Below, one piece after another: positions 16,860 through 24,720 of a stretch of 64,000 bases of DNA (positions are counted from its first letter, which is position 1; every line of letters starts with the position of its first letter). A program made the translations under genes and the position numbers. The notes beneath the pieces are model-generated. The model was not told the origin of the DNA. It saw only the letters and a list, made by a program, of their open reading frames with translations, and ran no database searches. Source of the DNA: Megasphaera sp. UBA1696 (lineage in GTDB: Bacteria > Bacillota > Negativicutes > Veillonellales > Megasphaeraceae); contig DCJQ01000013.1 of assembly GCA_002319965.1 (NCBI GenBank), positions 20,376-84,375 on the forward strand, given 5' to 3'.

Positions 16860-17738
16860 TTAGAAAAGAACGTCTTTAATGAAGTCTACGGGCATTTCTT
16901 TCCCCGTCCAAAGTTTGAAGGCAGCGGCGCCCTGATAGAGCATCATGCCCAAGCCATTGAAGTTTTTGCAGCCCACTTCATCGCACCATCTCATCAACTT
17001 CGTCTGACGCGGAGCATAGACCGTATCCATGACGACCAAATCCGGGCGGAGATAGGATTTATCCGGAAGGGCGACGACGTCTTCAAGGGGCTTCATGCCG
17101 CACGAAGAACTGTCGATGAGGATGTCGGCGCTGTCTAATTCTTCTTTTAATTTTGCGTGGTCTTCAAGGCGGTAAATATTGACGACGCAGTCCGTCCGTT
17201 CGCGGAGCTTCTTGACCGTTTCTTCGCCGTGGGCAAAGAATTCATCGTCGCGGTTGAAAATCGTCAGTTCCCGTACGCCGTCGAGGGCTGCCTGGACCTG
17301 GATGGCCGTTGCGGCACCACCGGCGCCGATGACGACCATTTTTTTGCCGACGTATTCAACGCCTTCGTCTTTGAGGGCCTGCATGGCGCCGACGCCGTCG
17401 GTAATGGTGCCGGTCAGAACCCCGTTATCGTTGACGACGGTGTTGCAGGCGCCAATGATCTGCGAGGCCGGCGACAATTTGTCGAGGTACTGCGTAATCG
17501 GCCCCTTGTTGGGCATGGAAACGTTCCAGCCGCGGACTTTCATAGCGCGAAGGCCTTTTACCGTGTCTTCCAACGTCGAGTTGTCGACTTCAAAGCAGAC
17601 ATAGACGTAGTCGAGCCCCAATTTTTTGAAGGCTTCGTTATGCATCGTCGGCGACATGCTGTGGCGGATCGGATAGGCGATGAGGCCGATTAATTCCGTA
17701 TGACCGGTGACGCGTTCTGTAACTGCAATTTTACCCAT
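16860..17738 (-). CDS. Shikimate/quinate dehydrogenase family protein, island copy 3
   Basis: 292 residues with AGGAGG before the start. Substrate motif HSMSPTMHNEAF, catalytic Lys in NVSMPNKGPI, Rossmann GAGGAATAI. The usual NTDG reads ITDGVG, as in island copy 1, keeping the catalytic Asp. The N-terminal extension before GHTELIGL is about ten residues. It is 136 bases downstream of the second ene-reductase-type gene on the same strand and upstream of aroD, so the trio looks like one functional unit. With copy 1 it is the most diverged in the cofactor-proximal motif and may favour quinate or NAD; this is inference. Confidence 0.86.
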   Translation of the reverse strand: MGKIAVTERVTGHTELIGLIAYPIRHSMSPTMHNEAFKKLGLDYVYVCFEVDNSTLEDTVKGLRAMKVRGWNVSMPNKGPITQYLDKLSPASQIIGACNTVVNDNGVLTGTITDGVGAMQALKDEGVEYVGKKMVVIGAGGAATAIQVQAALDGVRELTIFNRDDEFFAHGEETVKKLRERTDCVVNIYRLEDHAKLKEELDSADILIDSSSCGMKPLEDVVALPDKSYLRPDLVVMDTVYAPRQTKLMRWCDEVGCKNFNGLGMMLYQGAAAFKLWTGKEMPVDFIKDVLF

Positions 17739-17822
17739 GATAGAATCCTCCTGTTGAGAATAAAGGAATATCGTATTTTAATATTTGAACCGTGTTTCCA
17801 TGAAGGGATACACAAAGATAGG

Positions 17823-17875
17823 AAAGCAGGACACCGCCGCTTGAAACAGCAGCAGTATCCTGTTTTTTGCTTACC
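17823..17875. other. Hairpin in the gap between two minus-strand island genes
   Basis: CAGGACAC (17827-17834) pairs with GTATCCTG (17855-17862) with one wobble, and the inner CCGC/GCAG-type pairing extends it. The T-run (TTTTTT at 17863) follows on the plus strand, so termination would be best against plus-strand transcripts; on the minus strand it is followed only by CTTTCCTATCTTT. Confidence 0.45.
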
Positions 17876-19881
17876 TAGTCATCGAAACCGCCAATCATGT
17901 CAATCGTAGCGACGATGTCGCGGCCTACTTCTGTGCCGTGGATAATCTGACCCGTCTTGCGGCTGTTGCCAAAGTTGCAGAAGGGGATTCCCTGTTCTTT
18001 GGCATAGGCTTCAAAGGGATTATCCGACGGGATATCGGGAACAAGGCCCATGCAAATGAAACCGTAGTCGAAGGGATACTCGGCAGATTCACCGTTGTGG
18101 GAGGCAATGAATTTGTCCGGGCAGACCTTTTCTAAGGCTGTGCTGAGATGCATGTCGACGGGATGCTTTTCTAAGAGCTCTTTGAATGTCGCTTTAGAAA
18201 CGATATCGGCATCTTTCCCAAAGGACGGCATCATTTCAATCATGGTGACGTCGGCTTTTCGCAACGTGAAGAATTCCATGACGTCCAAACCGACGGCACC
18301 ACAGCCGATGACGACGACTTTTTTCCCTTCGGCATTTGCTTCGTAGTAAGGAATGTTGTCCATGAATCCGTAGATGGAGCGAATGTGGGAACCTTCGGCA
18401 TCGGTCAGTTCACGGAGACCTTCGATAGGCGGAAGCATGGGACGGGAGCCGGTTGCGGCATAGAGAATGTCCGGCTTTAATTCAGCCAAGAGTTCCTTCG
18501 TTGCCGTCGTGTTCAGGCGAATCGTCAGGTTCGGCAGCTTGGCAGCCCGGCGTTCGAGATAAGCCGGGAAGTCTTCGATGCGCTTCTTTTCCGGCAGCAA
18601 GGCAATCTTGCGGGTCAGGCCGCCCAGTTTGTCTTCTCTTTCGAGGAGGGTGACTCGACAGCCGACTTCAGCTGCCGAGCAGGCTGCTTCTAAGCCCGAC
18701 GTGCCGCCGCCGATGACGACGACATGGATGTCGCGGGTGACCTTCTGCTTCTTATATTGGTCGCCGCCGATGACGTCGGGATTGACGGTGCAGCGAATGG
18801 GCTGCGATTTGAAAATGCGGTGATCGGCACAACCGATGTTGCAGGAGATGCACTGACGGATGCAGTCCGTACGACCAAACTGTGCTTTGCGGGCCCAATC
18901 GGGATCGGCAATAAGGCCGCGTCCGATGGCGATGAAGTCGGTCTTGCCTTCGGCGATGACCTGGTCGGCAATTTGCGGATTGCGGATGTTGCCGGATGCG
19001 ATGACCGGTTTGTTGAATTTCTTCTTGACGGCTTCGGCCAGGTAGACGCGCCATGCGTCGGGCATGTCGCATTTGTCGATCTGGTACTGGATGGAGTCGT
19101 TGACGGCAGCCGATACGTTGATGATATCGACTTCCGGTTCGATGTATTCGAGGAGTTTCAACGAATCTTCCAAGGTGTTGCCGCCTTCAATGAATTCATC
19201 TGCCGACAGGCGGAATACGATGGGAACCCAAGGGCCGACGGCTTTGCGGACGGCTTCGACGACGAGGCGGGCAAAGCGGGCACGGTTTTCATAAGATCCA
19301 CCGAATTCATCGGTACGTTTATTATACAGGGGAGATAAGAACTGGTCCAGCAGATACGAATGGCCGCCGTGGACTTCTACCACGTCGAAGCCGGCCTGGA
19401 TGGCATGCTGAGCGGCGATGGCATACTTCTGGACGATGTTGAGAATTTCACATTTATCGAGAGGGCGCGGTGCCGGATTGCCTTCTTTGGAAGGTACGGA
19501 TGAAGCCGATACGGCTTGGAGGCCGTCGAGTCGTTCCGGGTAAGCCGAAGCACCGGCGTGGTTGAGCTGAATCGATGCCAGGGCACCGTATTTGTGAATC
19601 CGTTCGGTCAGTTCGTAGAGACCGGGGATGAACTGCTTCTTGTCGATACGCAGCTGCTTCGTTCCGTTTGTCGCTAAGGGATAGTCGATACAGGCGTTTT
19701 CAACGGTAATCAAGGCTGTGCCGCCACGGGCGCGAAGACCGTAATAATTCTTCATTTCTTCGGATACTTCACCGGTGAAGGTGGCGAGGTTAGATCCCAT
19801 AGGGGGCATGATGACGCGGTTGCGGAAGGTGGTCCGCTTGACCGTAAAGGGTTCGAAAATATGTGGATACTGCTGGCTCAT
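17875..19881 (-). CDS. Old-yellow-enzyme/2,4-dienoyl-CoA-reductase-type flavin [4Fe-4S] oxidoreductase, copy 2
   Basis: 668 residues; start preceded by AAGGAGGAT. FMN TIM barrel to about residue 340 with active-site HGGHSYL, then [4Fe-4S] ligands C-X2-C-X3-C-X12-C in CISCNIGCADHR...RCTVNP, then an FAD/NAD(P) half with VVIGGGTSGLEAACSA and VVIGCGAVGLDVMEFF. Same architecture as the 11217-13145 protein but clearly diverged in sequence and in the loop between the third and fourth Cys, so it is not a recent duplicate and probably has another substrate. It leads a minus-strand group with a dehydrogenase and aroD. An NAD(P)H-dependent ene-reductase for a shikimate-type compound is the leading guess. 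Confidence 0.87.
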   Translation of the reverse strand: MSQQYPHIFEPFTVKRTTFRNRVIMPPMGSNLATFTGEVSEEMKNYYGLRARGGTALITVENACIDYPLATNGTKQLRIDKKQFIPGLYELTERIHKYGALASIQLNHAGASAYPERLDGLQAVSASSVPSKEGNPAPRPLDKCEILNIVQKYAIAAQHAIQAGFDVVEVHGGHSYLLDQFLSPLYNKRTDEFGGSYENRARFARLVVEAVRKAVGPWVPIVFRLSADEFIEGGNTLEDSLKLLEYIEPEVDIINVSAAVNDSIQYQIDKCDMPDAWRVYLAEAVKKKFNKPVIASGNIRNPQIADQVIAEGKTDFIAIGRGLIADPDWARKAQFGRTDCIRQCISCNIGCADHRIFKSQPIRCTVNPDVIGGDQYKKQKVTRDIHVVVIGGGTSGLEAACSAAEVGCRVTLLEREDKLGGLTRKIALLPEKKRIEDFPAYLERRAAKLPNLTIRLNTTATKELLAELKPDILYAATGSRPMLPPIEGLRELTDAEGSHIRSIYGFMDNIPYYEANAEGKKVVVIGCGAVGLDVMEFFTLRKADVTMIEMMPSFGKDADIVSKATFKELLEKHPVDMHLSTALEKVCPDKFIASHNGESAEYPFDYGFICMGLVPDIPSDNPFEAYAKEQGIPFCNFGNSRKTGQIIHGTEVGRDIVATIDMIGGFDD

Positions 19882-20276
19882 AAAGAGACATCCTCCTTCT
19901 ATATAGCACTAAAGGTATATGTGAATTGTAGAACTATATTTTTGATCTGCCCTTATTATACGGACGAAATACTGATAACACAATTTCTTAAAATAGGCCA
20001 AAACAGTTCAAAAAAACTATTAAAAATGATATAATAAGGGCAATCGATACTGAGAAATTGTCGATAAAACAAAGACGAATTCATTTTACAATACGAAGTA
20101 AGTTTGGAAGAATCAGCAGTTTCGGCCATACGGCCTTGACTTGTCCGGCGATTTTGGGGTTTTCGTAAGATTGGTTTTATTGATAGAAAATGGGATTGAA
20201 ATATTAATAGATAAGCTATTGATATATAAGGGTTTATCACAAAGATTGATTAAACGGCATATAGAAGGAGTCTATT
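19882..20276. other. Regulatory intergenic region between divergent ene-reductase-type and LysR genes
   Basis: 395 AT-rich bases without a convincing gene. Contains the minus-strand promoter at 19955-19983, a plus-strand TTCAAA-17-TATAAT at 20007-20035, an ATAG-N19-CTAT pair at 19993-20020 and an ATAG-N5-CTAT palindrome at 20207-20219 close to the LysR start. The two ATAG/CTAT pairs resemble LysR half-sites, but their spacing differs from the N7 boxes elsewhere, so assignment is tentative. Short open frames here have no ribosome sites. Confidence 0.6.
19955..19983 (-). promoter_or_regulatory. Promoter for the minus-strand island group (TTGTGT-17-TATAAT)
   Basis: On the minus strand, TTGTGT (19983-19978) and TATAAT (19960-19955) are separated by 17 bases, about 75 bases before the start codon of the flavin/[4Fe-4S] gene. 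Confidence 0.6.
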
Positions 20277-21170
20277 ATGAACTTAAAGCAACTTCAATAT
20301 TTTACAAAATTGGCGGAGACGGAACATTACCGAAAGGCTGCGGAAGCCCTGTATATTACGGAACCGAGCCTTAACCGAGCCGTTCGGGAAATGGAAAAAG
20401 AGCTGGGGATCCAGCTCTTTGAAAAACGGGGACGAAATATTTATTTGAATAAGTACGGTCATCTTTTTTTGCCCTATGTGAAACGGTCTCTACAGGAATT
20501 GGAACGCGGCGTTGACTTGATGAAAGCCTACACGCGTCCGGATCAGGGGAAAATTACCTTGGGATTTATTTATACTATGGGCTATACGCTGGTGCCGGAA
20601 ATGATTACTCAATTTCAGGCTATTGACGGCAATGGCGGCATTACCTTTGACTTCCATCAAGGGACGACGGCGGCCCTGATTAAAGAATTGAAAGAGGAAA
20701 AAATCGATGCAGCCCTTTGTTCTTCCGTTGAAAATGAGCCGGACGTCCTCTTTTATCCCGTGGCCGAAGAAGAACTGGTCGTTGCCGTACCCAAGGGTCA
20801 TCCACTGAGTAACCGAGGTTCCGTATCGCTAAAGGAACTTGAACCGTATCCCCTCATCGCCTTCGATAAGAGCAGCGGTTTAAATGAGATGATCAATAAA
20901 CTCCTCGACCAGGCTCAGGTCCATTTAAAGACTGCCTGCCACGTAGAAGAAGACAACGCCATGGCCGGCTTTGTAGCGGCCGGCTATGGCGTTGCCATTT
21001 TACCTGATTTCTATACCCTTCAATATTACAATCTCGATCGGATTCCGATTGCCGATTCGTTTGAACGACGCTATCTCTTTTTGGCCCTCCTGCGCCAATC
21101 CCAGGTATTGCCCGTCGTAGAACGGTTCCGGAATTTTCTCTTGTCTCGTTGGCAGCGGGGCGCTATCTGA
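20277..21170 (+). CDS. LysR-family transcriptional regulator (second half of island)
   Basis: 297 residues; start preceded by GAAGGAG. N-terminal helix-turn-helix with MNLKQLQYFTKLAE and ITEPSLNRAVREMEKELG, effector domain from about residue 90. It is divergent from the flavin/[4Fe-4S]-dehydrogenase-aroD group and convergent with an ACS-family transporter, so it most likely controls one or both. Its stop is separated from the stop of that transporter by a single base, with no terminator between them, so the two transcripts must overlap at their 3' ends. It is not a close copy of the LysR at 7387. Confidence 0.9.
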   Translation: MNLKQLQYFTKLAETEHYRKAAEALYITEPSLNRAVREMEKELGIQLFEKRGRNIYLNKYGHLFLPYVKRSLQELERGVDLMKAYTRPDQGKITLGFIYTMGYTLVPEMITQFQAIDGNGGITFDFHQGTTAALIKELKEEKIDAALCSSVENEPDVLFYPVAEEELVVAVPKGHPLSNRGSVSLKELEPYPLIAFDKSSGLNEMINKLLDQAQVHLKTACHVEEDNAMAGFVAAGYGVAILPDFYTLQYYNLDRIPIADSFERRYLFLALLRQSQVLPVVERFRNFLLSRWQRGAI

Positions 21171-21171
21171 G

Positions 21172-22452
21172 TCAGTCCTCGATGCGGTGGAGGTCACCGA
21201 CGATGAAGATAAAGGAGAAGACGCCGATGGCGGCGACGCAGCCGACAAATATCATGGCGCCGACGAAAGAGCCCGTAGCTTGGACGATAAAGCCGATGAC
21301 GATGGGCGTAATGATGCCGGCTAAATTGCCGATGAAGTTGAAGACGCCGCCGGCAAGGCCTACGGAATGGGCCGGTGCCACGTCGCCGACAGTACTCCAG
21401 ACGATGGCAGCCATGCCTTGACCGAAGAAGGCCAGGGCCATGACGATGATGATGGCATTGAGCGAATCGAAATAATTGGCCGTCATGATGGTCATCGAAC
21501 AGAGGAGACCACAGATGATGGGCAGTTTTCTGGCTTTTGAAAGAGAACTGCCGCGGCGCAGCATGGAGTCAGACCAGTAGCCGCCGAGGAGGACGCCGAT
21601 AAGGGCACCGACGTAAGGAATGATGGCGTAGATGCCGGCTTTTAACAAGGGCAGGTTCTTAGCCATGATCAGATACGTCGGGAACCAGGTTAAAAAGAAA
21701 AACATCGTACTGGCATTGGAAAACTGTCCTAAATAAATTCCCCAGAGTTGGCGGTGTTTAAATAATTCTGCAATTTGAGCCCAGGTAATCTTTTGCTTTT
21801 CCGCGGCGGTACTGCCGAGACCGCCGCCTTGGCGAATATAGTCCAGTTCCTCCTTATTTGCCCCGGAATCGGGACCGGGTTCGCGGTAGAGAAAGAACCA
21901 CCCGAGGCTGGCGACGATGCCGATAAAGCCGGTGATGTAAAAGATTTCCCGCCAGCCGTACGTTTCTAAGATCCAAAATAGGACCGGCGTTAAAAAGGCC
22001 AGGCCAATGAATTCTCCGGCCGTATAAATAGATGTTGCCGTCGCCCGTTCATGAGAAGGAAACCAGGCTGCAACGACGCGGCTGTTGGTCGGGAAGGCCG
22101 GCGCTTCGGCGGCGCCAATCGCCATGCGGATGCCGAAGAGGGAGGCAAAGGACTTCCCAAGGCCCATGAACATCGTGAATAAGGACCATAAGAATAACGA
22201 GGCTGTATAAACGATGTGTGATCCGAAGCGTTCGATAACCCAGCCGCCGGGAATCTGCATCAGTCCGTAAGACCAGGAAAAGGCGGAAAATAAAAGGCCC
22301 ATGGTGGCGGCGCTGAATCCGAGTTCGTCACTCATGCTGGAGGCAGCGACAGCCATATTGGTCCGGTCCAGGTAGTTGATGGCCGTGAGGATAAATAAGA
22401 GAAACAGCATGAACCAGCGTTTCTTCGTTTTCTTAGGACGTAAGTTCGTCAT
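21172..22452 (-). CDS. MFS transporter, anion:cation symporter (ACS) type, island copy 2
   Basis: 426 residues, 12 predicted membrane helices, with AINYLDRTNMAVAASSM in helix 1 and FPTNSRVVAAWFPSHER in the first half. Near-duplicate of the carrier at 14550-15881 across its full length. Ends one base from the LysR stop. On the minus strand, a variant box ATAT-N7-CTAT (plus coordinates 22572-22586) lies about 130 bases before the start, at a distance that would suit a LysR-controlled promoter, but no good -35 is visible. Likely imports a quinate- or shikimate-type acid by proton symport; substrate is inference. Confidence 0.87.
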   Translation of the reverse strand: MTNLRPKKTKKRWFMLFLLFILTAINYLDRTNMAVAASSMSDELGFSAATMGLLFSAFSWSYGLMQIPGGWVIERFGSHIVYTASLFLWSLFTMFMGLGKSFASLFGIRMAIGAAEAPAFPTNSRVVAAWFPSHERATATSIYTAGEFIGLAFLTPVLFWILETYGWREIFYITGFIGIVASLGWFFLYREPGPDSGANKEELDYIRQGGGLGSTAAEKQKITWAQIAELFKHRQLWGIYLGQFSNASTMFFFLTWFPTYLIMAKNLPLLKAGIYAIIPYVGALIGVLLGGYWSDSMLRRGSSLSKARKLPIICGLLCSMTIMTANYFDSLNAIIIVMALAFFGQGMAAIVWSTVGDVAPAHSVGLAGGVFNFIGNLAGIITPIVIGFIVQATGSFVGAMIFVGCVAAIGVFSFIFIVGDLHRIED

Positions 22453-22602
22453 ATATGATCATCCCTTCAAATTGTTAAAATATTCACATATGATACTGTG
22501 CGGATAAGCAAGTATGTATCTATTTTAAACAAGAAGGTCGATGGGGACTATTACTTATTTTATATATATTGATATATATGTACTATTGATTTAGCCGTTT
22601 AG

Positions 22603-22650
22603 CTAAAAAGCAGGCATACGAAGATCGTGCTCCGCATACCTGCTTTTTAG
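22603..22650 (-). terminator. Terminator after glnK
   Basis: An 18-base arm at 22603-22620 and its near-perfect complement at 22633-22650 (two wobble or mismatch positions) share the outer CTAAAAAGCAGG/CCTGCTTTTTAG. Read on the minus strand the stem ends in CTTTTTAG directly after the glnK stop; the symmetric A/T ends could also stop plus-strand transcripts. Confidence 0.8.
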
Positions 22651-22658
22651 GGATATTC

Positions 22659-23024
22659 TTATTTTTCGTCCATAATAGCCTCGGGCCCGCGGTCACCGGT
22701 TCGGATGCGGACCGCGTCTGACAGTTGGTAAATGAAAATCTTGCCGTCACCGGGGCGGCCTGTTTTGCAGACCTTTTCGGCGACAGCGACGACCTTGGCG
22801 ACGGGGACTTCGCAGACGACCGTTTCTACCTTAATGCCCGGCAGAAGATTGATATTGTATCGCTGGCCGCGATAGACTTCGACGTAGCCCTTTTGAAGGC
22901 CGCAGCCAAAGACTTGGCTGACGGTCATGCCCATAACGCCGATTTTGTTCAGAGCTTCTTTTAATTCTTCCAGTTTACTGGGACGGGTAATGATTTCTAT
23001 TTTGGTAAGGGTATGTTCTTCCAT
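22659..23024 (-). CDS. glnK: PII nitrogen-regulatory protein (GlnK/GlnB family)
   Basis: Trimeric signal protein that senses 2-oxoglutarate and ATP/ADP and gates the ammonium channel. 121 residues from the ATG at 23024, which follows GAGGTG by six bases; the upstream GTG is part of that ribosome site. T-loop QKGYVEVYRGQRYNINLLPG keeps the Tyr that is uridylylated in proteobacterial PII, and the C-terminal signature TGRPGDGKIFIY is present. The T-loop sequence differs from the usual GRQKGHTELYRGAEY form. It lies 11 bases after amtB, the classical amtB-glnK pair (in reversed order relative to the enterobacterial glnK-amtB). Confidence 0.94.
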   Translation of the reverse strand: MEEHTLTKIEIITRPSKLEELKEALNKIGVMGMTVSQVFGCGLQKGYVEVYRGQRYNINLLPGIKVETVVCEVPVAKVVAVAEKVCKTGRPGDGKIFIYQLSDAVRIRTGDRGPEAIMDEK

Positions 23025-23035
23025 CGTTATCACCT

Positions 23036-24448
23036 CTATATCGTGTGGCTGTTTATATCGGCCCGGTGTACGACGGCGGCCTGACCCAAGGATGTAGTAT
23101 CTAACGGCAGGCCCGTCGTTTCTTCAAAAGGACTTCCGGCGGTGATGGCGTAATTGTAACCCTGTTCGCCGTGTTCCCCAATATCGAGGCCGGTAATTTC
23201 TTCTTCTTTGTCGGTGCGGACCGTCATGAACAGGCTGATGACTTTAAAGATGATGAAGGTTCCGACGATAGCCAGCATATAGGCGACGACCGTAGAAATG
23301 AGCTGGGCTATCAACAGGTGACTGCTGCCGTAGAAGAGGCCGTCGGCACCGGCAGGATTGACGTCTGTCGTCGCCCAGAGCCCCGTTGCGAGGGAGCCCC
23401 AAGTACCGCCGATGCCGTGAATCCCGAAGGCATCGAGGGAATCGTCATAGCCGAGGCGAGTCTTGACGACGGCGACAGCGACGTAGCAGATGACACCTCC
23501 AATCGCACCGATGAGAAGGGCCGGAAGAGGAGCGACGAAGCCGGCTGCCGGGGTGATGGCAACTAAGCCTGCGATACAGCCTGAAGCGGCACCGAGGATG
23601 GTCGGTTTCCCTTGGACACGCCATTCCACGATGACCCAGGCGACGGTAGCAGCCGCGGCGGCAGCCTGAGAGGTGATAAAGGCGTTGGCGGCTAGTTCAT
23701 TCGCTCCGAGGGCACTGCCGGCATTGAAGCCGAACCAGCCGAACCAGAGAAGGGCGGCGCCGAGAACGGTCATCGGCAGATTATGGGGAACCATGGGACT
23801 CTTTCCATAGCCGTAGCGGCGGCCTAAGAGAATACAGAGTGTAAGACCGGAAACACCGGAGAGAATGTGGATGACCAGGCCTCCGGCAAAGTCCAGGGCG
23901 CCGAGTTTGGCTAGAAAGCCTCCGCCCCAGACCCAGTGTGCCATGGGGTTATAGATGAAGAGAGCCCAAATCAGGATGAAGGCGACGAAGGCATGGAACT
24001 TCATCCGTTCGGCAAATGCCCCGGTAATCAGGGCCGGCGTGATGACGGCAAACATGCACTGGAAGGCGACGAAGGCCAGTTCCGGAATCGTTCCGTTGTC
24101 GAGGACGGCCATGCCGACGCCGGCGAGACTGATTTTATCAAGAGAACCGATGAAGCCGTGAATATCGGTACCGAAGGTCATGGCATAGCCGATAAGGATC
24201 CATTCGACAGAAACCATAGCGACGATGAAGAAACTCTGCATAATCGTCGCCAGTACATTTTTATTGCGGACCATGCCGCCGTAGAAGAAGCCCAGGCCCG
24301 GCGTCATGAGAAACACCAGGGCGGCACTGATGAGTACCCAGGCGGTATCGCCCGGATCTATCGCTCCCGGTGCCGATGCAAAGACGGTCGGTGCTGCCGT
24401 GAAAAGACAAGGCAGCAGGACCCATAAACGGGACCATAATTGTTTCAT
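23036..24448 (-). CDS. amtB: Ammonium transporter
   Basis: Trimeric membrane channel for ammonium, blocked by its partner GlnK. 470 residues from the ATG at 24448, nine bases after AGGAGG; an upstream in-frame start at 24499 would add 17 residues and lies in the leader hairpin. MKQLWSRLWVLLPCL...VFA is a plausible signal peptide, followed by about 11 membrane helices. Seen: FFYGGMVRNKN, the first pore His in HILSGVSGL and the second in FGIHGIGGTWGS. Transcribed from the consensus promoter at 24621-24649 through a leader with terminator-like stems. Confidence 0.95.
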   Translation of the reverse strand: MKQLWSRLWVLLPCLFTAAPTVFASAPGAIDPGDTAWVLISAALVFLMTPGLGFFYGGMVRNKNVLATIMQSFFIVAMVSVEWILIGYAMTFGTDIHGFIGSLDKISLAGVGMAVLDNGTIPELAFVAFQCMFAVITPALITGAFAERMKFHAFVAFILIWALFIYNPMAHWVWGGGFLAKLGALDFAGGLVIHILSGVSGLTLCILLGRRYGYGKSPMVPHNLPMTVLGAALLWFGWFGFNAGSALGANELAANAFITSQAAAAAATVAWVIVEWRVQGKPTILGAASGCIAGLVAITPAAGFVAPLPALLIGAIGGVICYVAVAVVKTRLGYDDSLDAFGIHGIGGTWGSLATGLWATTDVNPAGADGLFYGSSHLLIAQLISTVVAYMLAIVGTFIIFKVISLFMTVRTDKEEEITGLDIGEHGEQGYNYAITAGSPFEETTGLPLDTTSLGQAAVVHRADINSHTI

Positions 24449-24469
24449 ATTCCTAGCCTCCTGACCCAT

Positions 24470-24600
24470 AAAAAAAGATGCCTTTCTCGATGATTCCATT
24501 GAGAAAAGACATCATTGTCTACTTGTTCTATTGTGATTATCTTCAGAATATGAAAAGCCCAAGGGATAGAAATTTATCACCCTGGGCTTCATTGCCGGCT
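24470..24600 (-). promoter_or_regulatory. Structured amtB leader with terminator stems; possible antiterminator control
   Basis: On the minus strand, between promoter and amtB, there are two stems. Stem T1 (plus coordinates 24555-24589, AAGCCC...GGGCTT) is followed by TTTC. Stem T2 (24477-24513, GATG-CTTTTCTC-type arms) is followed by seven T residues, a terminator just 22 bases before the amtB start. Each 5' arm overlaps a small alternative hairpin with a six-base loop having A at position 1 and G at position 4: GGC-AATGAA-GCC (24585-24596) and AGAC-AATGAT-GTCT (24507-24520). That loop pattern is the one described for ANTAR-protein RNA targets in Firmicutes nitrogen genes. The terminator is seen; the ANTAR assignment is inference. 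Confidence 0.5.
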
Positions 24601-24620
24601 TCTATTCTGTTGATGAACTT

Positions 24621-24649
24621 ATTATAAAAGCAAAACGTTAAGTTGTCAA
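24621..24649 (-). promoter_or_regulatory. Consensus sigma-70 promoter for amtB-glnK
   Basis: On the minus strand, TTGACA (24649-24644) and TATAAT (24626-24621) match consensus at all 12 positions with a 17-base spacer. Such a strong core promoter implies that regulation acts after initiation, in the leader, or through a repressor. Confidence 0.88.
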
Positions 24650-24720
24650 CGGAAATACTGAAATTTATTTTACAAAACTTATATTTTATCTAAAAAGATA
24701 ATATCATAATGGGAATCATA

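Noticed and set aside
20141..20374. 77-codon frame overlapping the LysR start
   Set aside because: Overlaps the LysR gene in another frame and has no ribosome site.
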